A DNA stretch of 64,000 bases from an uncultured Isosphaeraceae bacterium (GTDB taxonomy: Bacteria > Planctomycetota > Planctomycetia > Isosphaerales > Isosphaeraceae): the NCBI GenBank assembly GCA_945957605.1, contig CAMFLR010000007.1, positions 1-64,000 on the forward strand, in the 5' to 3' direction. Positions within the stretch are counted from its first letter, which is position 1; each line of letters starts with the position of its first letter. Of this stretch, positions 55,142-64,000 are shown piece by piece. Below the pieces are notes generated by a model. That model made no database searches, was not told the origin of the DNA, and saw nothing but the letters and a program-made list of their open reading frames with translations. The position numbers and the translations under genes were made by a program.

Positions 55142-57214
55142 ATGGATCATCCCCCGACCTACGGGTTCGCCGAGGATCGTGTGATCGAGGTTCAACCTGA
55201 GTCGTACGCCGTCCGTCCCGGTTCGCCGGAAGCGCCTAAACGGCGCTTCTCTCTCTCGCGCATGATCGTATTCGATCTCCTCATCGCCGCCTGCCTGCTT
55301 CACGGTTGGGTTGCCTGGGTGGGCATTGGCGGTTACGAGGGGATCAAGAACGACTGGCCGGTCCTACTGAACGACCACACGCTCTACTTCCACACAGCCT
55401 CGATCACTCGCACTTTTCTGAAGACGACCGGCACAACCGCGGGTTACGACCCGATGTTCATGGCCGGCTATCCCAAGAGCCTCATCTTTCCGTCGTCGTC
55501 GACGCTTCCCGAACTCGTGCTGTACCTGTTTGGCTCGGAACGCCCCGAACTGGCGTTCAAGCTCTACGTTTTTCTTTGTACTGCGCTCTATCCCTGGCTT
55601 GTTTTATGGACGGCCGCAAGCTTTGGCGCCAGCCTCAATGGAAGACTCGTCGCCGTCGCGCTTGGGTTGGCTTATTTCTGGATTGATTTTCCCGTCGGCT
55701 ACGCCAGCCTGGGTATGGTTCCGTATCTTACGGCCATTCCTATTGGACTGCTCGCCACGCAAGCCATTGCTGGATTCGTAGAGCACGGTGGATTCTTCCG
55801 CTGGGCTTGGGCCACGTTTCTCTGCACATTCTGCGTGCTGGTTCACTTTACATCGGCGATGGTCGTAATCCCTGCTGGCGCGCTGGCGTACGTGGTGGGA
55901 ATCGTTGTGAAGTCGCGCAGCGGCCAACGATTTCCGGTCATGCGCCACGTCGGAATCTGGCTCATCCCTGTGCTCGTCCTTGCGCTGAATGCCTTTTGGT
56001 GGTGGCCGGGGATTCCGCTCGCAAGCACAAAGGGCGATTCCGGGTTCGCGTTTTCGCATCCCGAACCGCTCGTGAAACGGCTGATCGAATTCTTCACCGT
56101 CAATCCCGAGAGCCAGTGCTGGTTGCTCGGTGGCGGGCTCATTGGTCTCGTTGTGCTCGCTGGACGAAACTCGATTCTGCTCGCTGCGCTCGGTGGTTTT
56201 GTGGCGAGCGGATTCTTCTGGGGTTATCTTGCCGGCGCATTTCGTTCGCTCGACTTTCTTCAACCAGGCCGCCATACCTTCGCGTTCTTCCTCGCTCTCA
56301 ACGTTGCGACCGCGATCGCCTGGGACGAGGTTGTTCGCCGGCTCAAACCGGGCAAGAAACGAATCACTGTACTGGTCAGCGTGTTCCTGGTGATCATCGG
56401 ATTTCGCAGCTTCGCGCAACGGCTGGACATCATCTTGCAGCGCAGTCTGGGCTGGAAGCAGACACTCTTGATGGCCGCGACTGGATCCGATTGGCGATCG
56501 CCGCACGGTCCCGTGGACCTCACGTTTTTGAGCACAAAACCTACTCCGCTCATGCTCTGGGCGATCGAACGCATCAAGCAATATGTCGAGCCGGGCGAGC
56601 GATTGCTATTCGAGGAAGCTGGGTTTGAAGTCCCTGGTGAAATCGATCCTTTTCAGACCCTTCGCTTCAGCGCTCTACTTCCGGCGCACTGCGGTGTCGA
56701 AGTGATCGGTGGTCCTTATCTCCACGCGTCGCTCACAACGAATTTCACACAGTTTGGCGAAGGAAAACTCTGCGAGAACAAGCAGTGGGATCGCAAGTTT
56801 TTCGTCGATCATGCCAAGCTCTACCGTCCCGCGGCGATCGTTTGCTGGACGCGTAAATCGCGCGCGTTTTGTGAGGCGAATCCCGACCTGATCGAGATCA
56901 AAGAGATTGACCCGAGTGGTGTCTTGATGATCGCGCGGGTCAAGGGATTTGGTGGGGCGACGATTCGCGGCGAGGCGAAGGTTAAGGCTGAGATCAACCG
57001 ACTCACGGTCACTGATATCAAACCTGACCTTGACGGTTTAACGGTGTTGCGATACCACTCCGTACCATGCCTGCGCAGTAGTCCCGAAGGACTGATTCAG
57101 CCGGTGAAGCTCGAAGGCGATCCGGTTCCGTTCATCGGGGTGAAGGCGTCAGCACAACCGATCGTGATTGAAATGGCGATTCCGCCGCCGTGGGTGAGCC
57201 AGGGAACCAAGTAA
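55142..57214 (+). CDS. Polytopic membrane protein, GT-C glycosyltransferase-like
   Basis: A 690-residue protein from ATG 55142; an open frame continues upstream through the tRNA and is not coding. After 45 soluble residues come about 11-12 transmembrane helices (MIVFDLLIAACLLHGWVAWV, YLTAIPIGLLATQAIAGFVE and others), then about 230 soluble residues at the C-terminus. A luminal-type segment LNDHTLYFHTASITRTF with Asp, His and Glu near it may be the acid/base loop of a GT-C enzyme. This is a fold-level guess; no family name is assured. It is followed by a GT87-like gene, 28 bases on. Confidence 0.6.
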   Translation: MDHPPTYGFAEDRVIEVQPESYAVRPGSPEAPKRRFSLSRMIVFDLLIAACLLHGWVAWVGIGGYEGIKNDWPVLLNDHTLYFHTASITRTFLKTTGTTAGYDPMFMAGYPKSLIFPSSSTLPELVLYLFGSERPELAFKLYVFLCTALYPWLVLWTAASFGASLNGRLVAVALGLAYFWIDFPVGYASLGMVPYLTAIPIGLLATQAIAGFVEHGGFFRWAWATFLCTFCVLVHFTSAMVVIPAGALAYVVGIVVKSRSGQRFPVMRHVGIWLIPVLVLALNAFWWWPGIPLASTKGDSGFAFSHPEPLVKRLIEFFTVNPESQCWLLGGGLIGLVVLAGRNSILLAALGGFVASGFFWGYLAGAFRSLDFLQPGRHTFAFFLALNVATAIAWDEVVRRLKPGKKRITVLVSVFLVIIGFRSFAQRLDIILQRSLGWKQTLLMAATGSDWRSPHGPVDLTFLSTKPTPLMLWAIERIKQYVEPGERLLFEEAGFEVPGEIDPFQTLRFSALLPAHCGVEVIGGPYLHASLTTNFTQFGEGKLCENKQWDRKFFVDHAKLYRPAAIVCWTRKSRAFCEANPDLIEIKEIDPSGVLMIARVKGFGGATIRGEAKVKAEINRLTVTDIKPDLDGLTVLRYHSVPCLRSSPEGLIQPVKLEGDPVPFIGVKASAQPIVIEMAIPPPWVSQGTK

Positions 57215-57242
57215 CCCTGGTAAGACGCGGTAGCCGGTCGCA

Positions 57243-58805
57243 ATGGAACACCGAAGCGTGGCCTCATCTCCAGGGAAGGAGCGAGCCGTGCCATTAGCCT
57301 CCACGGAAACCGCCAACCAGGGCGGCGCAACCGTGCCGGACTTCGATCGTCACGTCAGGCGCGGCGTGTGGATCACTGCGCTTTGCGTAATGGTCGGCGC
57401 GGCGGTTGTCTACGCCGGCAAGGCGGCCGAGGAGCGAAGCGCGTTCATTCGCTGGCGCCATCAGGTGCTCGAATTCGCGGACGGGTTGAATATCTACGAC
57501 CGATATTTCTTCCCCAATCCGCCGCTGATGCCGCTGTCGCTCTATCCGCTCATGGTCCTGCCGCCGGTCACAGGCGCACTCGTCTGGTTCGGCCTCAAAG
57601 TGACGATGGCGGCGCTATCTGCATGGATCCTCATGCGGATGGTCAAGGATCCAGAAGTCTCCGCGAAAGCCGAAGTTGCGTCGTGGTTGCGCAACACCAA
57701 GAACCTTGCACTTCGGCTGTTCAAACCCAGCGCACAACTCCCCCCGTGTGAAATCCCCCGGCATCCCATTCCTTCATGGGTGCAGGCGTCGATCATTTTG
57801 CTGAGCTTCCGACCGATTCTCAGCGACTTGCATCACGGCAACAATAATATTCTGATTCTTTTCCTCGTCGTCGCGTCGCTTGCCGCCTGGCGCAAGGGTT
57901 ACGACGTGCTCGCAGGGATGATTCTCGCCCTGTCGATCACCTACAAGGTGACGCCCGGGTTGTTTCTCGTTTACTACGCCTACAAACAGTCGTGGCGAAC
58001 GGTTTTCGCCACGGTCCTGGGAATGGGCATTTTCCTGCTGATCGTGCCCTCAATTTTCCTTGGCCCGCAATTCAACGGCGAATGCCTGGGAATGTGGTGG
58101 CACCGCATCCTCAGTCCCTACGTCTCGAGCGACGTCGCGGGCGTGCAGGAAATCAATCAGTCGATGATCGGCGTGGTGGTGCGCATTCTCACTGCGCAAA
58201 CCGGCGACGATCGGTACAGCGTGCAACTCCAGCACCTGCACCTGCTTTCGCTCAGCCCCAAGTGGGTTGTGCTTACGTTGAAAGCCGTGTCGGTCGGCTT
58301 CCTCGGCCTGCTCGCATGGCTCTGCCGCACGAAGACCGATCGTCGCAACGACCCGCGCCTACTGGGTGAATTCGCGCTGATCGTGCTTGTCATGCTCTTC
58401 GTTTCGGAACGAAGCTGGAAGCATCACTTCGTCACGATGCTGTTGCCGTTCACATATCTCGCCTACCGCGCTTTCGATCGCACGATCAAGCGTGGACCGC
58501 GGCTGGTGATTGGTACCGCGCTGCTCACGGCCGCGTTCCTCATGGCACTGACGTCGAGTGAATTCGGCGGTCTGTTCCTGAAACGGGAAGGTCACAAGAT
58601 TGCCCAGTTCTACGGCATGTTCTTCTGGGCCGGCCTTGTGCTCTTCATCACCACAGCCTGGCGCGTGCACGTCGAGGCGAAATCCGTAGTTGTTGAGAAA
58701 GATGCCGCGACGCTCGAACACCGGCACATTCCTGCTCCGCACGCGTTGCGCGTCGGTCGGTCTGAGTCGGCGGAAGAATTCGCGTTCAACGATCAGGATG
58801 TTTGA
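57243..58805 (+). CDS. GT87-like polyprenol-dependent mannosyltransferase (DUF2029)
   Basis: A 520-residue membrane protein with about 10 helices. The family hallmarks are a short first loop after helix 1 with charged residues (GLNIYDRYFFPNPPLMPLSL, the FPNPP-type motif), SDLHHGNNNILILFLVVASL, the AWRKGYDVLAGMILALSITY helix with KVTPGLF, and a long C-terminal tail. GT87 enzymes add alpha-mannose or similar sugars from polyprenyl phosphate outside the membrane. The ATG at 57243 is used; a GTG at 57288 has a better AAGGAG site and would shorten it by 15 residues. It is cotranscribed with the GT-C-like gene before it. Confidence 0.8.
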   Translation: MEHRSVASSPGKERAVPLASTETANQGGATVPDFDRHVRRGVWITALCVMVGAAVVYAGKAAEERSAFIRWRHQVLEFADGLNIYDRYFFPNPPLMPLSLYPLMVLPPVTGALVWFGLKVTMAALSAWILMRMVKDPEVSAKAEVASWLRNTKNLALRLFKPSAQLPPCEIPRHPIPSWVQASIILLSFRPILSDLHHGNNNILILFLVVASLAAWRKGYDVLAGMILALSITYKVTPGLFLVYYAYKQSWRTVFATVLGMGIFLLIVPSIFLGPQFNGECLGMWWHRILSPYVSSDVAGVQEINQSMIGVVVRILTAQTGDDRYSVQLQHLHLLSLSPKWVVLTLKAVSVGFLGLLAWLCRTKTDRRNDPRLLGEFALIVLVMLFVSERSWKHHFVTMLLPFTYLAYRAFDRTIKRGPRLVIGTALLTAAFLMALTSSEFGGLFLKREGHKIAQFYGMFFWAGLVLFITTAWRVHVEAKSVVVEKDAATLEHRHIPAPHALRVGRSESAEEFAFNDQDV

Positions 58806-58913
58806 CGCTGGGATCTCGCCAAGGATGGCGGACTCCGGCGCGGTGGTTTGGTTACCGAACCCTTTACCCTCTCGAACAGAAACGCAATCGACTTGGCCAA
58901 GGAGGGCCAGTAG

Positions 58914-59930
58914 ATGAGTACGCCCCAACCCACGTCGCGCCGGAACCGAAAGGTCTCGCTCAGTCCCGACATGCTCGAAACTCGTCAGTTGCTGACGGGC
59001 GGCGCGGGCAATACATTCGCGATCATGCAGGCGACCGTGACTGCTCCCAACCAGAAGGTTGTGGTGCCGTTCACGATTTCGAGCCAGCTCTTTACCACGC
59101 CCAAAAACAAAATCGTGCTCGGTATCGACGTCGCCAAGAACACTGGCTCGTCGATCCAGCCCAAGGTGATCGCGATCCAGGATCTGACGACGCACAAGAC
59201 CATCCCGGTCCAGCGTACGCGCTACACCGCCGCAGTTTCGAAGGTCACGCCCACGCCGGGCAACATGGCAACCGCCGTGCTGGCCACGCTTCACCTCAAT
59301 CCCAAGCAGGCGACCCACAACTACGCAGTGGTGATCACCGGTAGTGGCGGCACGACGGGCGCACTGCTCGCTGGCTTCTATCTGCCGGGCGATACCGCCG
59401 GCGGCGGTGTAGATTCGACGAGCGATATCAACACGACGAAGAGCCTCAACGGCACGCCCGCTTCGGCTGCTAACTACAGCTTCCCGGCGGACGCGAATCG
59501 CGACGGCATTATCAACGCGGCCGACCTCAAGCTCACTCAGCAGAACTTCGGCGTGGTGGTGCAAGTGTCGCCGGTCGTCTCGGCGAACCTAAGCCCAACG
59601 ACCGACACGACCTACCCGTCGCGAACCACTGCGTTCCGCACGGTGCTGTTCAACGGCCAAGCCACGCCGAATGCGACGGTGACTTACACCGAAGCCTCGG
59701 GCAAGACGCAACCGGTCTCCGCCATGGCCGACTCGAAGGGTAATTACTCGATCAACGTCACGCTCGGCGACGGATCGAACACGTTCAACATCACCTCGAC
59801 CGACGCCTTCGGCCAGACGATCAAGGGCTCGATCTCGCCGGTGACGTACGACGCCAACGCCAAGCCGAACCTGAACGCCGACGGCACGCCGGTTTCAAGC
59901 ACCGACAAACCAGCGACCCCGACCACCTGA
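58914..59930 (+). CDS. LEPxxLL surface protein with dockerin and Ig-like repeats
   Basis: A 338-residue protein. LETRQLL at residues 21-27 after a basic start is the planctomycete LEPxxLL-type export motif. A cohesin-like first domain (VVVPFTISSQLFTTPKNKIV) is followed by a type I dockerin half with a calcium-binding loop (ADANRDGIINAADLKLTQQN). An Ig-like module (ATPNATVTYTEASGKTQPVS, GNYSINVTLGDGSNTFNITS) and a Pro/Thr-rich tail end the protein. It has an AGGAGG ribosome site. It lies 108 bases after the GT87-like gene, so these sugars may decorate it, but that is inference. Confidence 0.87.
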   Translation: MSTPQPTSRRNRKVSLSPDMLETRQLLTGGAGNTFAIMQATVTAPNQKVVVPFTISSQLFTTPKNKIVLGIDVAKNTGSSIQPKVIAIQDLTTHKTIPVQRTRYTAAVSKVTPTPGNMATAVLATLHLNPKQATHNYAVVITGSGGTTGALLAGFYLPGDTAGGGVDSTSDINTTKSLNGTPASAANYSFPADANRDGIINAADLKLTQQNFGVVVQVSPVVSANLSPTTDTTYPSRTTAFRTVLFNGQATPNATVTYTEASGKTQPVSAMADSKGNYSINVTLGDGSNTFNITSTDAFGQTIKGSISPVTYDANAKPNLNADGTPVSSTDKPATPTT

Positions 59931-59932
59931 GT

Positions 59933-60967
59933 TCAGCCCTCGCGCAAACGATTCAAAGCCCACGACGCCGCCCATCTTACAGTGGGATCGGCGTCGTTTT
60001 CGCTTAATCGCTCAAGACGTGTTTCTGCTTCAGCGACCTTCCGCATTCCGAGAACGAGACACGCATTGCGCAACAAACCCGCGCGTTTCGCCCGTTTTTG
60101 CGCGGACCCGCGAAGCATGATTTGCCAGCCGGCCTCATCAAGTTCGAGCCATGCTAGCAGGTCGGGATTATCCCAGTCGGGCCGAGCCGCCAACGCCGGT
60201 TCACGGCCAGCCGGCGCCTTGCGGTTCCAGGGACAAACATCCTGGCAAATGTCGCATCCGAAGACCCAGCCATCGAGTGACGTGGCCATCGCATCGTCGA
60301 TCGGTCCACGATGCTCGATGGTCCAGTAACTGATGCATCGCCGCGCGTCGAGACGATGTGGAGCAATGAATGCGTCGGTAGGACACGCGTCGAGACATCG
60401 CGTGCACGTGCCGCAACGATCGAACGCAAACGGCCGATCGTGTTCAATTCGAAGATCCGTCAGCAAGGCACCGAGAAGCGTAAAACTTCCCAGCTTCGGG
60501 CTGATCAGCATCGTGTTCTTGCCGATCCAACCGAGGCCGGCTTTGCGCGCGAAATCACGCTCGAGAAGCGGTGCAGTGTCGGCGACTCCACGCGCTCGGA
60601 CGCCCGGAACTTGTGTTTCAAGCCATGCTTTGAGCTGATCGAGCCGCTTCCAGAGAAGCGCATGATAGTCGGCCCCGCGCGCATAGCGTGCGATCTTGCC
60701 ACGGTGCGGTTCTTCGGGAACTGGTCCCTGCGCGCAGTAGACGATCCCAACCATGATCACCGATTGCGCGCCGTCAAGAATCGACGACGGATGAGCGCGC
60801 GCATCGGCCTGGCGCTCCATGTAGCCCATCTCAGCCGCGCACCCCTGCGCGAGCCAATCTCGCAGGAAATGCAGGTCATCGGGTGCATCGGCGGGGGCGA
60901 TTCCGACGAGGTCGAACCCGAGCCGATTCGCCTCCAGCTTGAGCGCATCCGCCAGAGATTCACTCAT
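59933..60967 (-). CDS. queG: Epoxyqueuosine reductase
   Basis: A 344-residue cobalamin/iron-sulphur enzyme that makes queuosine from epoxyqueuosine in tRNA. Two ferredoxin-type clusters are seen: CGTCTRCLDACPTDAF and CDICQDVCPWNRKAP. The N-terminal domain has the cobalamin-binding ARGVADTAPLLERDFARKAG block and GWIGKNTMLISPKLGSF. The C-terminus ends in HEAT-like repeats. It follows metF by 20 bases in an operon. The convergent dockerin-protein terminator lies inside its last codons. Confidence 0.96.
   Translation of the reverse strand: MSESLADALKLEANRLGFDLVGIAPADAPDDLHFLRDWLAQGCAAEMGYMERQADARAHPSSILDGAQSVIMVGIVYCAQGPVPEEPHRGKIARYARGADYHALLWKRLDQLKAWLETQVPGVRARGVADTAPLLERDFARKAGLGWIGKNTMLISPKLGSFTLLGALLTDLRIEHDRPFAFDRCGTCTRCLDACPTDAFIAPHRLDARRCISYWTIEHRGPIDDAMATSLDGWVFGCDICQDVCPWNRKAPAGREPALAARPDWDNPDLLAWLELDEAGWQIMLRGSAQKRAKRAGLLRNACLVLGMRKVAEAETRLERLSENDADPTVRWAASWALNRLREG
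59960..60000 (+). terminator. Terminator of the dockerin gene, inside queG
   Basis: ACGACGCCG plus CCCA (59960-59972) pairs with TGGG and CGGCGTCGT (59981-59995), followed by TTTTCGCTT. It is a 13-bp stem with two unpaired bases. It acts on the rightward strand, overlapping the leftward queG coding sequence. Confidence 0.8.
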
Positions 60968-60987
60968 GTCGGTGCGCCCTTGGCTGT

Positions 60988-61896
60988 TTATCGCGTGCGA
61001 AGGGCGAGCGAGTCCTTCACTCCCAGGTTTTCATAAATCCGCCGCGTCGCGTCCGACTTGTTGAGCGTGTAGAAATGAATCCCGCGCACGTGATTGTCGA
61101 TCAGATCACGGCATTGCTCGGTCGCCCAGTGTGCTCCAGCTTTGGCGACATGCTCTTCATCATGACAACGATTAATCAGCCGTTGCAGCTTGGCGGGGAA
61201 CCGAGCGCCCAGGGCCAGTTCGGCCATGCGCTTCATGCCGCTCTTGGTCGAGATAGGCATGATCCCCGCGAGAATCGGCACCTTGATTCCGGCGAGGTCG
61301 CAGCGATCGCGAAAATCGTAAAAATCTTCATTCGAGAAGAACAACTGCGTGCAGATATAATCCGCGCCCGCGTCGATCTTCCGCTTGAAGTAATCCATTT
61401 CGAGGACACGGTTTGGCGTGCCGGGGTGACCTTCTGGGAAACCCGCGACGCCAATTCCAAACCCGTGCGAATTGGGGTGTCCCTGCCAATCTTTGATGTA
61501 GCCAACCAGCCCCTCAGCGTGTTCGAACGCATCTTTCGTGCGATCGTAATTTGCCAGGTCGCGCGGAGGATCGCCGCCAAGTGCGAGGATGTTCTCGATA
61601 CCCGAAGCGGCATAACGCTCGAGAATCGCCTCCAACTCCTCGCGCGAGTGGCAAACGCAAGTGAGGTGCGAGATCGCGGTGATGTTCGTCTCGCGCTGAA
61701 TGCGGACGATCAGGTCGTGCGTGCGTTCGCGGGTCGAACCGCCGGCGCCATAGGTCACCGAAACAAACGACGGCTGGAGTTCCTGCAGCTTGGCGATCGT
61801 GCCCAAAAGCTCTTCAGAAGCCGCGTCGGTCTTGGGCGGAAAGAACTCAAAACTGAACGTTATGGGATGAGTTTCAAATATGTCGCGAATATGCAT
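60988..61896 (-). CDS. metF: 5,10-methylenetetrahydrofolate reductase
   Basis: A 302-residue flavoprotein that makes 5-methyl-THF for methionine synthesis. The TIM-barrel signatures are ITFSFEFFPPKTDAASEELL with the catalytic Glu, FVSVTYGAGGSTRERTHDLI, HLTCVCHSREELEAILE, NILALGGDPP, GVAGFPEGHPGTPN and ADYICTQLFFSNEDFYDF. Length is normal. It is in an operon with queG; no methionine synthase gene is close. Confidence 0.97.
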   Translation of the reverse strand: MHIRDIFETHPITFSFEFFPPKTDAASEELLGTIAKLQELQPSFVSVTYGAGGSTRERTHDLIVRIQRETNITAISHLTCVCHSREELEAILERYAASGIENILALGGDPPRDLANYDRTKDAFEHAEGLVGYIKDWQGHPNSHGFGIGVAGFPEGHPGTPNRVLEMDYFKRKIDAGADYICTQLFFSNEDFYDFRDRCDLAGIKVPILAGIMPISTKSGMKRMAELALGARFPAKLQRLINRCHDEEHVAKAGAHWATEQCRDLIDNHVRGIHFYTLNKSDATRRIYENLGVKDSLALRTR

Positions 61897-62009
61897 GCGA
61901 TTTAGGCCCCAAGACGCGCATTCACGGGAAATTCACTCAAAACGGGCGCGACACCGCTCGTTTAGACTAACGATCGTGACGCGTTCCGAAAAGAGCGTTT
62001 GAGGCCGCC

Positions 62010-62699
62010 TTAGTCGGCCGCCTTCTTTTTGCTGCCGCCAGCCGCAACGCCGTTGCGCGGACAAAATTCGTTGAGCGTGCACGTATCGCACAGCGGCTTA
62101 CGCGCAAAGCAGACGTTCCGCCCATGCTCGATGAGCCGATGGCTGAAGTTGATCCACTCCGCCTGAGGCACAAGCGCGGCAAGTTCGTGTTCGATAATTT
62201 GCGGATCGGTCGCTTTCGTCAGTCCAATTCGAAACGCTAACCGCTTCACGTGGGTATCAACAACGACTCCCGACGCCACATTGAACGCATTGCCGAGGAC
62301 GACGTGTGCCGTTTTGCGGCCCACGCCGGGCAAATCTGTGAGGGCTTCGAGATCTTCAGGAACCTCTCCACGATGAAATTCGACGAGTCGGTTCGCCATC
62401 GCTACGAGATTCTTCGCCTTCGCGTGGAAGAATCCAGTCGAGCGAATGATTTCCTCGACGTCTTCAATCTCGGCTTTCGCCAACTCGGCTGGCTTCGAGT
62501 AACGCGCAAAGAGTTCGGGCGTCACCATGTTCACGCGGGCGTCGGTGCACTGTGCCGAGAGGATGGTGGCGACGAGGAGTTCGTAGGCGTTCCGGTGCAC
62601 GAGTGCGCATTCAGGGTTGGGATAAAGCGCGATGAGTGCGCCGAGCGTTTGAGCGGCGGTCTGTTTCGTTTTAGGCGACAGCCGAGACTTTGGCGGCAT
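62010..62699 (-). CDS. nth: Endonuclease III (base-excision DNA glycosylase)
   Basis: A 229-residue HhH-GPD glycosylase/AP lyase from ATG 62699. The catalytic pair is Lys129 in LPGVGRKTA (after the helix-hairpin-helix) and Asp148 in VVVDTHV. Four Cys (197, 204, 207, 213) in C-x6-C-x2-C-x5-C order bind the 4Fe-4S cluster. It removes oxidised pyrimidines from DNA. A frame open further upstream to 62768 has no conserved sequence. Confidence 0.97.
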   Translation of the reverse strand: MPPKSRLSPKTKQTAAQTLGALIALYPNPECALVHRNAYELLVATILSAQCTDARVNMVTPELFARYSKPAELAKAEIEDVEEIIRSTGFFHAKAKNLVAMANRLVEFHRGEVPEDLEALTDLPGVGRKTAHVVLGNAFNVASGVVVDTHVKRLAFRIGLTKATDPQIIEHELAALVPQAEWINFSHRLIEHGRNVCFARKPLCDTCTLNEFCPRNGVAAGGSKKKAAD

Positions 62700-62868
62700 G
62701 GCAGTCAGCGTTCCATATAAACAGAACTTGCGGTGAATCTGCCCGACGTTCGTGCGAGCGTGGCGCATCTTGCCGGATTTCGGAGCTCAAATACAATGGC
62801 ATTTCGAACCATAATGAGGAAAGATCGTTCCTCATTCCACCGGATAGGCAAGGTTCGCGTGGTGACGA

Positions 62869-63546
62869 ATGGACGATGAATGTGATTTGACGGGTGTAAA
62901 AACCCTTCGGCTCTTTCCGTTGCCCGGCGTGGTCTTCTTCCCGCATTCGGTTCTGCCGCTGCACATCTTCGAGCCGCGCTACCGCCAAATGACCGCCGAT
63001 GCGCTCGAAAGCGACGGCCTCATCACCATGGTCATGGCCCGCCCCGCGCGAAGTGAGGAATCGTTCGAAGGCCCACCCGAACTGGAAGAGTACGCCTGTG
63101 TCGGCCGGATCTTCAAGCACAAACAACTGTCCGACGGCCGCTACAATTTGCTCCTCGTCGGCCTGAAACGCGTCCGCTTGATCCGCGAACTCGCGACCGA
63201 CAAGCTCTACCGCCTGGCCGATGCCGAGATTGTGGAAGAACCCGCCGATTCCCCCGCCGACACTGGCATAAAAAAACTTCTGGTCAACCAATTCCGGCGC
63301 CACATGCAGCCGAGCGGCGGTATCGACCAGGAACTCGACTCGATCCTCTCGGGCGACCTCTCACTCGCGATTGTGACCGACATTCTCGCCCACACGCTGC
63401 CTTTGACCGCGTCCGACAAGCAAACGCTTCTGGCTGAAACCAATCCGAAGCTTCGCGTGGCAAACTTGCTGTGCCACTTGAAAGACCCCGCCGCCACCGA
63501 CGATAAGTCGGCTCGCGAGTTCCCACCGTCCTTCAGCGCGAATTGA
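62869..63546 (+). CDS. LON substrate-binding-domain protein
   Basis: A 225-residue protein that is only the N-terminal domain of Lon proteases, with no ATPase or protease part. LRLFPLPGVVFFPHSVLPLH and IFEPRYRQMTADALES are the characteristic start, followed by CVGRIFKHKQLSDGRYNLLL and GLKRVRLIREL. Free-standing LON-domain proteins are common in bacteria; roles are largely unknown. It is divergent from nth and precedes folE. Confidence 0.9.
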   Translation: MDDECDLTGVKTLRLFPLPGVVFFPHSVLPLHIFEPRYRQMTADALESDGLITMVMARPARSEESFEGPPELEEYACVGRIFKHKQLSDGRYNLLLVGLKRVRLIRELATDKLYRLADAEIVEEPADSPADTGIKKLLVNQFRRHMQPSGGIDQELDSILSGDLSLAIVTDILAHTLPLTASDKQTLLAETNPKLRVANLLCHLKDPAATDDKSAREFPPSFSAN

Positions 63547-63700
63547 AGAGGCTGCGGTTCGAGCCCATCCGCCGCCCCGCTTGATTTCAGAAGCACTGAA
63601 CCTTACAATCGAAGCGGCTGATTTCTCCCAAAAGCAAGTGCTGTTTTGCTTTAGATACTGATCCGCCCTGACTTTACGCAGCAAGCTGGATACGCTTTCC

Positions 63701-64000
63701 ATGTCGAATGAGTTTCCGATGCCCTGGCAAACAGGGTACGGCCATATTGCCGACTTTGATGAGCACGCCGCTTCCTCGCCCGTCGACCTCGAGCGGATTC
63801 GCCGGGCCGTTCGCGAGATCCTGATCGCCGTCGGCGAAGATCCCGACCGCGAAGGGTTGCTCGAAACGCCCGATCGCGTCGCGCGGATGTACGCTGAGGT
63901 CTTCGCCGGAATGCACCAGGACCCGCGCGTCCATCTCCGCAAGGTCTTCACGCAAAAATATGACGAAATGGTGATCGTTCGCGACATCCGTTTCGAGAGC
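63701..64000 (+). CDS. folE: GTP cyclohydrolase I, N-terminal part (cut by window end)
   Basis: The first 100 residues of a type I GTP cyclohydrolase, the entry step of tetrahydrofolate and pterin synthesis. The conserved start is [20 protein letters not shown], then [16 protein letters not shown] and IVRDIRFES, where the family has the substrate-contacting region. The zinc-binding Cys/His sites lie beyond the window. The ATG at 63701 fits family length, preceded by a 35-residue non-conserved lead. Confidence 0.93.
   Translation, partial: MSNEFPMPWQTGYGHIADFDEHAASSPVDLERIRRAVREILIAVGEDPDREGLLETPDRVARMYAEVFAGMHQDPRVHLRKVFTQKYDEMVIVRDIRFES

Overview
The window looks like chromosomal DNA of a GC-rich planctomycete, probably of the Isosphaeraceae/Gemmataceae type. 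Supporting signs are PEP-CTERM proteins beside proteins with an N-terminal LEPxxLL-like motif (one with a dockerin repeat), an ECF sigma factor fused to a membrane anchor, DUF1573 and DUF3313 proteins, several Tat-type TIM-barrel sugar isomerases, and a hopanoid gene block. This placement is inference from gene content. No transposase, integrase, phage module or CRISPR array was seen.

Layout, left to right. 1-16 kb: a triple YbjQ-repeat protein, a pterin dehydratase, the sigma factor fusion, two tandem TIM-barrel isomerases, the hopanoid block (shc, hpnH, hpnG read leftwards), a transglutaminase/BON pair, DNA polymerase III delta and WecB. 16-21 kb: a TetR-type regulator followed by a complete three-gene DevBCA/MacAB-like ABC exporter. 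21-26 kb: two divergently transcribed homologous surface proteins that carry different sorting signals, then a cytochrome c/copper monooxygenase-like protein. 26-40 kb: ArfB-type release factor, an XRE regulator, a leftward MFS/ceramidase-like/TPR operon, and several secreted or membrane proteins of unknown role. 39-45 kb: two STAS proteins, a MATE exporter, FolD and a third TIM-barrel isomerase. 44-47 kb: two tandem PEP-CTERM paralogues and an aquaporin-family channel. 47-53 kb: a type IIA topoisomerase pair and a zinc alcohol dehydrogenase. 53-60 kb: a fatty-acid desaturase, a split tRNA gene, two polytopic glycosyltransferase-like proteins and a LEPxxLL-dockerin protein. 60-64 kb: QueG, MetF, endonuclease III, a LON-domain protein and the start of FolE.

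The most notable element is at 54712-55072: a tRNA gene with anticodon CAU (best read as the tRNA-Ile that receives lysidine) interrupted right after the anticodon by a 289-nt group I intron. All core helices (P1 to P9), the P/Q/R/S sequence elements, two GNRA loops and the terminal G can be read from the sequence; the intron has no open reading frame.

Functional links: FolD, MetF, FolE and the pterin dehydratase belong to folate/pterin metabolism but are scattered. The hopanoid genes cover cyclisation of squalene and the first side-chain steps. Many transcription units end in long perfect hairpins followed by T runs, one of which lies inside the coding end of the convergent queG gene.
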